A DNA stretch of 64,000 bases, taken from contig JAPOYA010000041.1 of assembly GCA_026706815.1 (NCBI GenBank), positions 1 through 64,000 of the forward strand. Reading direction: 5' to 3'. Under the pieces are notes generated by a model. The model was not told where the DNA came from, ran no database searches, and worked only from the letters and a program-made list of their open reading frames with translations. Shown piece by piece: positions 1 to 9,245 of the stretch. The stretch comes from Acidimicrobiaceae bacterium (lineage in GTDB: Bacteria > Actinomycetota > Acidimicrobiia > Acidimicrobiales > Aldehydirespiratoraceae). The position numbers were made by a program, and so were the translations under genes. Numbering within the stretch: the first letter of the stretch is position 1; each line of letters begins with the position of its first letter.

Positions 1-193
<193 letters not shown>

Positions 194-292
194 TATACAT
201 TCCAATTATTGACAGCTCGTGCTCGCTATGGAGTTCTGAAGAGGCAGGAGTTCGCCGACTCCGCTTCGTTCTGCACAAGCAGGACTCAACAG

Positions 293-411
<119 letters not shown>

Positions 412-432
412 TCGTTATTGTTCAAGATTATT

Positions 433-469
433 CAAGCCCCGCCGATCGGCGGGGCTTGATTTCGTTTTG
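433..469 (+). terminator. Rho-independent terminator of the rrn operon
   Basis: A near-perfect hairpin (CAAGCCCCGCCGA at 433-445 pairing with TCGGCGGGGCTTG at 446-458) is followed by ATTTCGTTTT. It lies 21 nt after the 5S gene. It also argues against a start codon at 467 for the next gene, because that codon falls inside the terminator tail. Confidence 0.88.
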
Positions 470-538
470 GCCGCGGATCGCTGGCTTGCTACCTTGAGCG
501 GGTCAGTCAGGTCAGCGATCCGACCAGGGGACCCTCCA

Positions 539-1789
539 TTGAAGTCAGCCTTCGAGTATTCTCCCGAATCGTCGCTGGGGTGGCTGGATTTCGACAGTGC
601 AGCGAGCGAGCGGGTCGGGGAACTGCTGCGAGCCTTCGAGGAGCCGGGGACGCTCGACGTTCTGGGTCTGGGCACCGTGCGCGGCGCCTTCTCAGAGATG
701 CTCAGTCCCGGAACGTCGACCGTGCAGACTCGGCTCCGATACTTCATCTTCGTGCCTTGGATCTGCCAGTGGTTGGAGAGTCAGCGGCTGCGCCCGGCTG
801 AGTTCTCTCGCAGACTGCGCGGCGACGAAGCGCGGTTGATCGAATGTCTGCGCCATCTTGGACGCGACCGGGGAGTGATCGGCTACCGCTCGGGCCGCAC
901 GCTCAAGACGATGCCGAGCGCGCTCTACTGGAGCGGTCTGCGCAAGTGGGGCATACGGCGGCTTGACTGGAGCATCGGCGAGTACGCGCGGAGAGCCGCG
1001 ACTCTCCGCGGCGCGCGGCCCGAACGCGATGACGACGGCAATGCCGCCAGGGGGTCGGTCTCCATGTGGGCTGAATTGCCGCCCGCTCCCGACGATTTTC
1101 TTCGTGCCGAACTCAGCTTCGATCTCGGAGCGGGCGAGGCGCAGGTGCTGGTGGATCAGATCCGCTGGAACCATCCAGGAACGCTGCTGGCGGTGCTGTG
1201 CGCGACACCTTGGACGGCGGCGAAGGCTGACTATCCTTGGGAACTGCCGGAACAGACCATGCGGGCGATGTCGCCGCGACTTGCCGACATACTGCATCAC
1301 GCGCGGAACTTCTCCGAAGTGATTTTCGGTCCTCAGCTCGTTTACAACCTGCTGCTGGCGCGTCGCGCCCGTGTGGAGCTGGACTGGGAGACGGAGGAGC
1401 TTGAATCGGACTTGTCGGAGAAGTCGATGATTTGGGCTGAGGGGATGGTCGAACGGCTGGACGAAGTCCGCTCCTGGGCAGCTGGGCTGCCGGAGTTCTG
1501 GACGTTGTTGAGCGATTGCAACATCGGCCCTGGAGTGAAGAAGTTCGTCGATGCCATGGTGAAACGCATCGCGGACGATCCAGAAGGTTTTGCGGACGAT
1601 CCGTGGGTAGGAGACAGGATTCGCGCCCGAGAGCTTCGCCTGAAGTCCAAGAGGGCCCGGCTGACGAACCGCTCCGTTTTGGAGAACTGGAACCTTACGG
1701 TCGTTGGCGCGCGGCCGTTCGACTTCCGCTGGGGTATCACTCAGAGCTACTTGGCCGACATCGCGGCAGCACCGGAGAGTGTTGCCTGA
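539..1789 (+). CDS. DUF6361 family protein, first gene of a defence-like cassette
   Basis: The 416-aa product matches my recollection of the DUF6361 family: an N-terminal GWLDFD, then GLGTVR, PGTSTVQTRLRYF and FVPWI (about residues 15-75), followed by GVIGYRSG and YWSGLRKWGI. No catalytic motif of known type is visible and the biochemical role is unknown. I place the start at TTG 539 because an AGGGGA ribosome-binding site sits 7 nt upstream and the family-like sequence begins there; a TTG at 467 in the same frame lies in the rrn terminator. The stop overlaps the ATG of the next gene (TGATG), so the PLD gene is translationally coupled. The combination with a PLD protein and a helicase suggests recognition or processing of foreign DNA; this is inference. 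Confidence 0.8.
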   Translation: MKSAFEYSPESSLGWLDFDSAASERVGELLRAFEEPGTLDVLGLGTVRGAFSEMLSPGTSTVQTRLRYFIFVPWICQWLESQRLRPAEFSRRLRGDEARLIECLRHLGRDRGVIGYRSGRTLKTMPSALYWSGLRKWGIRRLDWSIGEYARRAATLRGARPERDDDGNAARGSVSMWAELPPAPDDFLRAELSFDLGAGEAQVLVDQIRWNHPGTLLAVLCATPWTAAKADYPWELPEQTMRAMSPRLADILHHARNFSEVIFGPQLVYNLLLARRARVELDWETEELESDLSEKSMIWAEGMVERLDEVRSWAAGLPEFWTLLSDCNIGPGVKKFVDAMVKRIADDPEGFADDPWVGDRIRARELRLKSKRARLTNRSVLENWNLTVVGARPFDFRWGITQSYLADIAAAPESVA

Positions 1790-3642
1790 TGCTTCAACCC
1801 GCCAACAGGTTCACCTTGATCGACGCGCTGCGACCTCCGGTCGGATTTGGCGTCGATTCGGCGATGGCCGTCACCTTCACTCTCGATCTTCGGGCACTGA
1901 CGACCGTTCCGGTCGCTTTCGCGCTCAGCGGCGGAGAGAGCACCGACGGCGGCACTGAGCAATTTGAGAGCATTGAGCTGCTGCACGCACTGCGCTCCCA
2001 CGCCGACAAGATCAGCGTCTTCTGTCAAGCGGGCTACACGGCGGTGCCGCCGTCCCATCGGGTGTTCGCCTTCCTTGAGGGGGCGGTTGTCCCGGTGGAG
2101 GCGCCGCTGGGTGGAATCGTACACCCCAAGGTGTGGGTGCTTCGCTACACCGCTGAAAAAACGGAACGGGCCGCGCAGCCCGAGCAGAGTCGGCTGCGGG
2201 TGCTGGTCGCCAGCAGGAACCTCACGTTCGACGCGAGTTGGGACACTGTGCTCCGATTCGACGAGTGCCACGACGGGGGCATCCGGCTTGAACCGGTCGG
2301 GGCGTTGTTCCAAGGACTGCTCAAATCGACCACCAGCACGGTCGACCAGGCTCACCGGCGGCGGGTGGACTCGCTGGCGGCGGCGCTGCAAACCGCGACC
2401 TTCGCGCCTCCTGTCGGGGTGGACGACCTGGTGGTTCACGTGATGGGTTTGGGCGAAGGGCGTTCGCCGTTGCCGACTGCCGCGCAACGTTCACTGATCA
2501 TCTCTCCGTTCGTGCATGACCGGTTCTTTGATGAAATACACCCCCACAGGATCGACGAACTGGTCAGCAGGCAGGAGTCGCTCGACAGCCTTGGGTCGCA
2601 AGCCCTGGCGAAGGTGGGCGCTGCCTACACGTTCGACGACGGCGGCGTGAGCGATCCCGACGACATCGATGATCAAAAAGACCGGACCGATCCGCATGAC
2701 CCCGGCCGGCCGCTGGTCGGGCTGCACGCCAAGGTGTTCGCGTTCGAGGAGGCGGGCCGGGCTCGGCTGTTCGTGGGTTCGTCGAACGCTACGGGTGCGG
2801 CGTTCGGCTCCAACATCGAGATCTTGGTGGAGTTGATCGGCGCGCTCTCCACGCTCGGGATCGACCGACTGGTTGGTAGCGTTGAGGAGGAGAGCGAAGA
2901 GCGCAGCCTGCGCGGCTTGTTCCACAAGCATGTCCCGCTCGACGAGCCGCCCGAGATGCAGGATGCCTCGTCCCTCGAAAGGGCTCGCAGGGCGCTTGCG
3001 AGCCTTCCGATTGAGGGAATTGTGGAACGGAGCGGGAGCGACTGGGCCGTCACCTACTGCAGCGCGGAGCGAGTGCCGAGATTCGAGGGCGTCGAAGTCC
3101 GCTGTTGGCCGCTCGGTTCGGCGGGTCACCGGCACCCCGTCGTCGGGAGCGCTGTCTTCGATGAGCGGTTCGAGACCAGCCTTGAAGCGATGAGCGGTTT
3201 CTTGGTGTTCGAGCTGACGCAGCACGACGGAACCCGAACCGAGTTTGTGCTGCCTGTCGCTCTGATCGGCGTTCCAGAGGAGCGTGAACGGGTGCTGATG
3301 CGCGCGCTCGTCGGCAATGCGGAACGCTTCCTGGCGTACCTGCTGGCGATGCTGGACGACGACCCGTCGCAACTCGGTCTGCCCGATGCGATCGAGCGGA
3401 TCGGTGCAGCATCTTCAGCCGACGGGCATCCCCAAACGGGTCGGCCGGTGCTGGAGAAGCTGCTGCGAACCATGCGGCGCGACCCGGCGAAGCTGAACGG
3501 ACTTGACCCGCTGGTGTCGGATCTGGCCGACGACGGTGCGCTGCCGGACGGTTTCGCCGATCTCTGGGAGGCTCTGTACAGCGTGACTACTGCGGCGACA
3601 ACAGACGCTCCTGACGCAACACCGACAGGAGCGGCAAGGTGA
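1789..3642 (+). CDS. Phospholipase D-like (PLD) superfamily protein, probable nuclease
   Basis: The 617-aa protein carries two PLD-type half-motifs: HPKVWVL at residues ~112-118 followed by ASRNLTFD (~140), and HAKVFAF at ~313 followed by FVGSSNATGAAFGS (~329-341). The HxK...(G/S)SxN pattern without the usual Asp is typical of the PLD branch found in restriction and DISARM-type nucleases, not of lipid hydrolases. Two half-sites in one chain could form a complete active site. The C-terminal third has no motif I recognise. The start ATG overlaps the DUF6361 stop, and the end overlaps the helicase start by 4 nt, so the three genes form one operon. Likely role: DNA cleavage or end processing together with the helicase (inference). 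Confidence 0.82.
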   Translation: MLQPANRFTLIDALRPPVGFGVDSAMAVTFTLDLRALTTVPVAFALSGGESTDGGTEQFESIELLHALRSHADKISVFCQAGYTAVPPSHRVFAFLEGAVVPVEAPLGGIVHPKVWVLRYTAEKTERAAQPEQSRLRVLVASRNLTFDASWDTVLRFDECHDGGIRLEPVGALFQGLLKSTTSTVDQAHRRRVDSLAAALQTATFAPPVGVDDLVVHVMGLGEGRSPLPTAAQRSLIISPFVHDRFFDEIHPHRIDELVSRQESLDSLGSQALAKVGAAYTFDDGGVSDPDDIDDQKDRTDPHDPGRPLVGLHAKVFAFEEAGRARLFVGSSNATGAAFGSNIEILVELIGALSTLGIDRLVGSVEEESEERSLRGLFHKHVPLDEPPEMQDASSLERARRALASLPIEGIVERSGSDWAVTYCSAERVPRFEGVEVRCWPLGSAGHRHPVVGSAVFDERFETSLEAMSGFLVFELTQHDGTRTEFVLPVALIGVPEERERVLMRALVGNAERFLAYLLAMLDDDPSQLGLPDAIERIGAASSADGHPQTGRPVLEKLLRTMRRDPAKLNGLDPLVSDLADDGALPDGFADLWEALYSVTTAATTDAPDATPTGAAR

Positions 3643-6600
3643 CCCGGAAGCAGGTCGACGTCGAGGTGGTTCTAGGTGAACTGAAGGAGTTCCAGCGGCG
3701 AACCGCTAGTTGGGCATTTCAAAGAATGTTCGCCGAGGAGAATCCAGCCCACCGGTTTCTGGTGGCCGACGAGGTGGGCCTCGGCAAGACCCATGTGGCA
3801 AAGGGCGTGATCGCTCGGGTCATCGATCACCTCGGTGAGATCGGTGATGAGCGACACGACATCGTCTATGTCTGCTCGAACCAGGCGATAGCCCGCCAGA
3901 ACGTCCGCAAACTCGCCCCCGCCGGTGTCGAACCGCACAAAGGCGTCGAACGACTCACCATGCTCCCGCTCGCCAGGCTCGACGAGGGCGACGGTCACGG
4001 TTCAGGCGTCAACCTGATTCCGATCACGCCTAAGACTTCGCTCGACTTTGGACGGAACACTGGCCGGTTCAACGAACGCTGCCTGGCGTACACGTTCCTG
4101 CGAGCGACGTGGGGTCCCGAGGCATTTGACGACGCCCGCGCCCGCAGGATCCTCTGGGAACCCGTCAAAGCCGGTGACCTGCGTCTTCAGAACAAAGCGA
4201 GCGAGTACGGCCCGCAGATCGCCGGATCGGTCGATGACTTCGCCGCAGAACTCGACGAAGCCGAGCAACGACGCCGACAGCTCGGCCAGTCGACGCTGCG
4301 CGAGATCTTCGACGGTCTGGTCGACGGGTTGAAATCGAAACGGGACTTCCCGTGGGAACTCAAGAACGACCGCAAGGACCTGATCGGCGAGGTGCGACGC
4401 ATCATGGCGACGGTCGGCATCAAAGCGCTCGAACCGGACTTGGTCGTGCTCGATGAGTTTCAACGGTTCAAAGACCTGTTGTCGCCCGAACCCGACAATT
4501 TCGCGGCACAGATGGCGCATCGACTGTTCGATTACGCAGACAGCGGCACTGGTCGAGGCACGCGCACACTGCTGCTCTCGGCCACCCCGTACCGGATGTA
4601 CACGACGACAGACGAGATCGAAGGCGACCACTACGAGGATTTTCTGCACACGTGCAGGTTCCTGTTCCAAGACGATGAGCGGGTCGGCCGGCTGGGGCGC
4701 CGTTTCGCCGATCTCCGCGCGGCGCTGACTTCTGCTGAGACCCTGCCCGAAGCCGAGGCGATCTGCGCGGAGATCGGCACAGATCTGCGCGATGTCATGG
4801 CACGAACGGAGCGCTTGGCGACCACGCCGAGCCGTGACGGCATGCTGAAGGAATCTGAGTGTGCCGTGACCACGACCGCCGACGACCTCCGTGCCTACCT
4901 TCGTTTCGGGAATCTTGCCGATCTGGTGGACCATCGCGAACCGACCGAGTACTGGAAGTCGGCGCCGTACCTCGTCAACTTCATGGACGACTACAAGCTG
5001 AAGTCGGACCTGCGGCAGGCGCTGGAGGAAGGCTGGGACCTAGAGGAGGGAGCGCTGGACGCCGGCCCCGGTCTGCTGAGCTGGGACGACGTCGAGGAGT
5101 ACAGCCGCATCGACCCGCAGAACGGGCGGCTTCGCTGGATGCTCGAGGACCTGGAACAGCACCGGGCCTTCGAGATGCTGTGGGTGCCGCCGTCGCTTCG
5201 CTACTACGACACCGGATCCGTCTACGAGTCGCCCGAGGCGGGCAACTTCACGAAGCGGCTTGTGTTCTCGGTCTGGAAGGTGGTGCCGAAGGTCGTCTCG
5301 GCACTGGTGAGCATGGAGGCGGAGCGGCACGCGTTCGCCGGCCGCAACCACAACTACACCGCTGAGTACCACCGGCGGGGAGGCTCGCGTCTCGACTTTC
5401 GTACCAGCGAGCGAGTCGGGGGAGAATCCCGGGCCGGGGAGGCAGCGGGTGCTCGCAGAGCTGCGGCGATGACGACGTTCCTGTTGGTTCTGCCAAGTCC
5501 CAGCCTGGCCGAACTCGGCGATCCCAGAGCGTTGGCCGTCGGCGGCCCGCGTGACGTGGCAGACGTGCTCGCCGAGGTGGCGGCCCGGATTGCCGACGCC
5601 ATTGCGCCCCTAGTCCGCTCGGCCCCCGGAACTGGTCCTGTGGATCAACGCTGGTATTGGGCGACACCTCTGTTGCTGGACCAGCAGCGGCACCCCTATG
5701 CGGTCGAAATGCTGGCGGCCCGTGACAGTGGTTGGTGTTGGAGCGATGAAGTGCCCAAAGGCTTGCGCGCTCACTTGACCGAGGCGCGGTCAATGGTCGA
5801 CGCCGGTGGGTCAACTCTGGGGCGCCCGCCCAAAGACCTCGCCAGGGTGCTCGCCGAAGTTGCACTCGGCGGTCCAGCGCAGTGCGCGTTGCGTGCGGTG
5901 AGCTCGACAGTCGGACTACCGCTCTCAGAGGAGTACACGCTGTGGAATGCGGCTTGGATCGCGGAGGCGTTCCGTAGATTCTTCAACGCTCCCGAGGTCA
6001 CGGGTGTGGTCGTCGGCGGAAGTCTGGGGGAGTCCGATTCCGAACGCGGAACCGAGAGGTACTGGCGCGATGTTGTGCGCCACTCGATCGACGGCAATCT
6101 CCAGTCGGTGCTCGACGAGCACTGCCATGTGTTGCGTGACTGGCTGGGTCGCCTGAACCTGAGCAACGACGAGCAGCGCCGAGAGGCGGCTGACGAACTC
6201 GGATACAAGGTCGCTGACGCGCTGAGTCTTCGCAGTTCGCAATACCGCGTCGACATTCCGGTTCGGTCCGACGACGATCACCGATTCTGTTTTGAACGGC
6301 ACAGGATGCGCACCCGCTTCGCCGTCCCCTACGGAACTCAGCGGCTCGATGACGACAGCGGTCAGCAACGTGTCGGCTTGGTTTCGGGAGCGTTCAATTC
6401 GCCGTTCTGGCCGTTCGTGCTCACCTCCACATCGGTCGGGCAGGAGGGCCTCGACTTCCATCTGTGGTGCCACGCGGTCGTGCATTGGAACCTGCCGACC
6501 AACCCGGTCGACCTTGAACAGCGCGAGGGTCGGGTACACCGCTACAAGGGTCACGCCGTGCGCCGCAACCTCGCTGCAAAGCTCGGCGGCGACCTGCTCA

Positions 6601-6932
6601 CTGACGGCGTACCGACCGGTCGCGACCTGTGGGACGTCCTCTTCGACAGGGCGGTTGTGTCGAGTCCGGATTCAGACGGGGCGATTGTGCCCTACTGGGT
6701 GTTCAACGACGGCCCGGCCAAGATCCAACGTCATGTGCCTGTACTGCCGTTCAGCCGGGATGAAGCCACCGTGTCGCGGCTGCGGAAATCACTTGCGGCC
6801 TACCGGCTCGCGTTCGGCCAACCACGTCAGGAGGAGCTAGTCGAGTTCCTCGGCACGGACCGCACCGACGAGGAACTGTTTCAGCTGACCTCCCGCCTCA
6901 AGATCGACCTGTCCCCACCTGCCGACGTCTGA
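3639..6932 (+). CDS. SF2/SNF2-like helicase, third gene of the DUF6361-PLD-helicase cassette
   Basis: This 1097-aa protein is a DNA-translocase-type superfamily 2 ATPase. Visible motifs are Q-like FQRRTASWAF (~18-27), Walker A ADEVGLGKT (43-51), DEFQ box (D271), motif III SATPYR (~313), motif V TSTSVGQEGLDFH (~928-940) and motif VI QREGRVHRYKG (~959). The DEVGLGKT form resembles RapA/DrmD-type translocases. A long ~500-residue insert lies between the two RecA lobes (roughly residues 340-880) and has no recognised domain. It starts at GTG 3639, overlapping the PLD stop by 4 nt. No methyltransferase accompanies the cassette, so self/non-self discrimination would need another mechanism. Function as anti-phage defence is inferred from parts and context. 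Confidence 0.85.
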   Translation: MTRKQVDVEVVLGELKEFQRRTASWAFQRMFAEENPAHRFLVADEVGLGKTHVAKGVIARVIDHLGEIGDERHDIVYVCSNQAIARQNVRKLAPAGVEPHKGVERLTMLPLARLDEGDGHGSGVNLIPITPKTSLDFGRNTGRFNERCLAYTFLRATWGPEAFDDARARRILWEPVKAGDLRLQNKASEYGPQIAGSVDDFAAELDEAEQRRRQLGQSTLREIFDGLVDGLKSKRDFPWELKNDRKDLIGEVRRIMATVGIKALEPDLVVLDEFQRFKDLLSPEPDNFAAQMAHRLFDYADSGTGRGTRTLLLSATPYRMYTTTDEIEGDHYEDFLHTCRFLFQDDERVGRLGRRFADLRAALTSAETLPEAEAICAEIGTDLRDVMARTERLATTPSRDGMLKESECAVTTTADDLRAYLRFGNLADLVDHREPTEYWKSAPYLVNFMDDYKLKSDLRQALEEGWDLEEGALDAGPGLLSWDDVEEYSRIDPQNGRLRWMLEDLEQHRAFEMLWVPPSLRYYDTGSVYESPEAGNFTKRLVFSVWKVVPKVVSALVSMEAERHAFAGRNHNYTAEYHRRGGSRLDFRTSERVGGESRAGEAAGARRAAAMTTFLLVLPSPSLAELGDPRALAVGGPRDVADVLAEVAARIADAIAPLVRSAPGTGPVDQRWYWATPLLLDQQRHPYAVEMLAARDSGWCWSDEVPKGLRAHLTEARSMVDAGGSTLGRPPKDLARVLAEVALGGPAQCALRAVSSTVGLPLSEEYTLWNAAWIAEAFRRFFNAPEVTGVVVGGSLGESDSERGTERYWRDVVRHSIDGNLQSVLDEHCHVLRDWLGRLNLSNDEQRREAADELGYKVADALSLRSSQYRVDIPVRSDDDHRFCFERHRMRTRFAVPYGTQRLDDDSGQQRVGLVSGAFNSPFWPFVLTSTSVGQEGLDFHLWCHAVVHWNLPTNPVDLEQREGRVHRYKGHAVRRNLAAKLGGDLLTDGVPTGRDLWDVLFDRAVVSSPDSDGAIVPYWVFNDGPAKIQRHVPVLPFSRDEATVSRLRKSLAAYRLAFGQPRQEELVEFLGTDRTDEELFQLTSRLKIDLSPPADV

Positions 6933-6976
6933 GACCGGCCTGCAATTCGCAGCCTGAAGTTCCCAATGCACAAAAT

Positions 6977-7085
6977 AAGGACTGTTATGCTAACGCTCCG
7001 AACGCTGCTATGCTAACGCTCCGAACGCTGCTATGCTAACGCTCCTAAAACTGTTATGGTAACGCGCCTAACACTGCTACGCTAA
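6977..7085 (+). promoter_or_regulatory. Chain of four overlapping 9-codon leader ORFs ending on the ATPase start
   Basis: An AAGGA ribosome-binding site (6977-6981) sits 5 nt before ATG 6987. From there four ORFs of nine sense codons follow: 6987-7016 (MLTLRTLLC), 7010-7039 (MLTLRTLLC), 7033-7062 (MLTLLKLLW) and 7056-7085 (MVTRLTLLR). Each ATG lies 4 nt before the TAA of the ORF ahead of it (ATGCTAA, or ATGGTAA at the last junction), the geometry used for termination-reinitiation. The last TAA overlaps the ATPase ATG as TAATG. No other good ribosome-binding site precedes the ATPase. I infer that ribosomes load once and reach the ATPase by serial reinitiation, possibly sensing leucine or arginine supply. 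The reading frames are fact; the mechanism is inference. Confidence 0.6.
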
Positions 7086-7096
7086 TGCCGGTGGAC
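6982..7096 (+). repeat. Array of five imperfect 23-bp direct repeats
   Basis: Units start at 6982, 7005, 7028, 7051 and 7074. Consensus: CTGYTATGCTAACGCTCCGAACG. Units 1 and 2 differ at one base (T/C); units 3-5 diverge progressively. Each of the first units contains the interrupted palindrome TTATGCTAA or TATGCTA. The array fills the gap between the helicase gene and the DUF4143 ATPase and includes the ATPase start codon. The period of 23 bp is about two helical turns, so the array could also be an operator. See the leader-ORF feature for a coding reading. Confidence 0.9.
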
Positions 7097-8344
7097 TACA
7101 TCCCTCGACTTGTGGACAGCCAGTTGTCGCGGAACCTGCGGACGCACCCCGTGGTGTTGGTGACCGGTGCCAGGGGTGTTGGAAAGACCACGACGGCCGG
7201 TCGGTACGCCACCTCCAGTGCGTTCTTCGACGACTTGGCAACTCTCACCGTCTTTGAGGATGACCCGGAGGCTGCGCTCGGTCAGTACCAAGAGCCTCTG
7301 CTCATTGATGAATGGCAGCGGACGCCCGAGGTTGTGCGCGCGATCAAGCGGACCGTCGACAGGGACCGACGGCCCGGGCGGTTCATCCTCACCGGCTCTC
7401 CTGATCCGCAAAGCCGTTCGGAGTTCCAGGCGCTGACCGGTCGTGCGGCGGTCTTGCGACTCAACCCGATGACTGTGCGGGAACGGATTCTGCGGGTTTC
7501 CGGCCCGAGCCGAGCCACGGCGGTCTCGGTGTTGTTGTCGGGCAACCCGCCCGAAGCCGTGCCGGAGCACACGCCCGACGTCTTCGGATACCTTGACATC
7601 GCGGCAGAAGGAGGCTTCCCGGAGTGCGCGCCGGAAGCGGCCGCCGCCGAAGCGCAGGACTGGTACCGCGATTACCTGAGGGTGCTGTTGCGGCGTGATC
7701 TGCCGTTGTTCGGACGCAGGCGCTCGACTTCGCATTTTCGCAGGTATGTCACCGCAACAGCGCTGCACACGACCGGGTCGCCAGAGGATGGAACCGTGCG
7801 CTACGCCGCTGGGGTCAACCCCGGAACGCACCGGGACTATCGCCACATCCTGCTCGACTTGGATCTGACGGTTGAGGTGCCCGCCTTCGCTGGAGGGGAC
7901 ATTCCCAGTTCGGGCAGCTCGCCAAAGATGTTGTTCAGTGATTCGGGTCTCCTAGTCGCAGCGACGAATATTCCGCTGACGCAGTTGAAGCGGCGGGGCG
8001 ACCTGTACGGCAGGATCATTGAGACGTTCGTGCTCAACCAGATTCGAGCAGAACTCGAGGCTCTAGACATGGACGACTGCCTGACCCATCTGCGCACCCA
8101 TAAGGGCGTTCACGAAATCGATGCCGTCATCGAAACAGCCGATGGAGGCATCGTCGCAATCGAGGTCAAATCCGCCAACCGACACCGACCCGGCGACGTA
8201 CGCCACATCGAATGGTTGGCCGACAAGCTCGGGGACAGGTTCAAGCTGGGACTGGTGCTGACAACCGGCACCCACATCAGCAATATCCGAAGCGCGGCGA
8301 ACAGAAATATCTGGGCCGCGCCGATCAGCATTCTCTGGCACTGA
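7085..8344 (+). CDS. ATPase of the AAA_14/DUF4143 family
   Basis: The 419-aa protein has an N-terminal P-loop ATPase with Walker A GARGVGKT (28-35), Walker B LLIDEW (72-77) and the sensor-like ILTGS (101-105). A DUF4143 region follows, with FSDSGLL and GRIIETFVLNQI (~300-330). It ends in EIDAVIE (354-360) and IEVKSA (369-374), the E/D...ExK arrangement of PD-(D/E)xK nuclease-like folds that is usual in this family. The biological role of such proteins is not settled; they are common, patchily distributed and often lie in accessory regions. Start ATG 7085 overlaps the stop of the last leader ORF. It follows the defence-like cassette by 152 nt but has its own repeat-bearing leader, so it may be a separate unit. 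Confidence 0.85.
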   Translation: MPVDYIPRLVDSQLSRNLRTHPVVLVTGARGVGKTTTAGRYATSSAFFDDLATLTVFEDDPEAALGQYQEPLLIDEWQRTPEVVRAIKRTVDRDRRPGRFILTGSPDPQSRSEFQALTGRAAVLRLNPMTVRERILRVSGPSRATAVSVLLSGNPPEAVPEHTPDVFGYLDIAAEGGFPECAPEAAAAEAQDWYRDYLRVLLRRDLPLFGRRRSTSHFRRYVTATALHTTGSPEDGTVRYAAGVNPGTHRDYRHILLDLDLTVEVPAFAGGDIPSSGSSPKMLFSDSGLLVAATNIPLTQLKRRGDLYGRIIETFVLNQIRAELEALDMDDCLTHLRTHKGVHEIDAVIETADGGIVAIEVKSANRHRPGDVRHIEWLADKLGDRFKLGLVLTTGTHISNIRSAANRNIWAAPISILWH

Positions 8345-8392
8345 TTCTGCTGTTCGCGGAGGTTGTCGACGTTCAGCCGGTCGGTGCGTGGC

Positions 8393-8398
8393 TAGAGT
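8393..8398 (+). promoter_or_regulatory. Probable -10 element (TAGAGT), leaderless type
   Basis: TAGAGT ends 8 nt before ATG 8407. The same TANNNT-to-start spacing of 6-8 nt recurs in front of many genes here, and it places the start of transcription at or next to the start codon. Confidence 0.45.
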
Positions 8399-8406
8399 TG
8401 ACCGCT

Positions 8407-9165
8407 ATGGGTTCTGCGGCGTCCTCGTCAAAGCGGAACTCGCCCGACGCTGAGGCCCTGTCGCGCACGGCGTCGGCCGCGGTCGGCCGTGCCCGATCGC
8501 CGGCGGTGCGCAAACGCAAGCCTCTCCGGCGCCGCGCGCAGGCCCCAGCAGATCCGGCAGCGGTGCTCAAGCGAGCGGTGGGCGAACCTCGGGACCGCTG
8601 GCTGCTGAAGCGCTTGAACAAGGCTGCCCGAGACTTTGAAGCCGAACGGTTCAGCGACGCGCGCAAACAACTCCAGCCGGTGGTCCGGGAGGCCCCTGAG
8701 CTCGTAGACGCCCGAGAGCTGATGGGGATCGTGTTGTATCGCCTGGGACTTTGGAAAGAAGCCATCGAGCAACTGGAGATGTTCCGTGAGTTGACATCGT
8801 CGACCGAACAACACCCGGTCCTGGCCGACTGCCATCGCGCGCTCGGCCGCTGGGCCGATGTTGAAGAGTTGTGGGCTGAACTCGGTCAGGAGTCGCCCCG
8901 TCCCGAGATAGTCACCGAAGGACGCATAGTGCTCGCAGGCGCCAAGGCCGACCAGGACGACCTGCCCGGTGCCATAGCCACGCTCGAGCATCGCTGGAAA
9001 CGTCCCAAGCACCCTCGCCCCGATCAACTTCGCCGTGCCTACGCGCTCGCGGATCTCTACGACCGCGCGGGCAAGACCGCGCGGGCGCGCGAGTTGTTCA
9101 AGTGGGTGGCCCACCACGACTCCGCGTTGGCCGACGTAGCAGCGAGGGTGCGGGCATTGAGCTAG
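8407..9165 (+). CDS. Tetratricopeptide-repeat-like protein
   Basis: This 252-aa protein begins with a low-complexity basic segment (many Arg/Lys/Ala up to ~residue 50). TPR-like helical pairs follow: ARDFEAERFSDARKQL, ELMGIVLYRLGLWKEAIEQL and YALADLYDRAGKTARARELF each show the small/large pattern of TPR helices. No enzyme motif is visible, so it is probably a scaffold or interaction protein. The start at ATG 8407 is supported by the TAGAGT hexamer 8 nt upstream; the reading frame is open further upstream but would overlap the ATPase. It stands between the accessory region and the korAB operon. Confidence 0.75.
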   Translation: MGSAASSSKRNSPDAEALSRTASAAVGRARSPAVRKRKPLRRRAQAPADPAAVLKRAVGEPRDRWLLKRLNKAARDFEAERFSDARKQLQPVVREAPELVDARELMGIVLYRLGLWKEAIEQLEMFRELTSSTEQHPVLADCHRALGRWADVEELWAELGQESPRPEIVTEGRIVLAGAKADQDDLPGAIATLEHRWKRPKHPRPDQLRRAYALADLYDRAGKTARARELFKWVAHHDSALADVAARVRALS

Positions 9166-9245
9166 GTGCGGGACAGCACGCGTGAGGTTCGGCGGCCGAC
9201 CCAAGTCGGGGCCGCGGCTGTAACCTCACTGTGGGTTCACCTCGC

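Noticed and set aside
467-538. Longer N-terminus for the DUF6361 protein from TTG 467
   Set aside because: That codon lies in the rrn terminator tail, and a good ribosome-binding site and family similarity support TTG 539.
6982-7096. Possible CRISPR array
   Set aside because: The 23-bp units are contiguous with no unique spacers and no cas genes are near; it is a tandem repeat.
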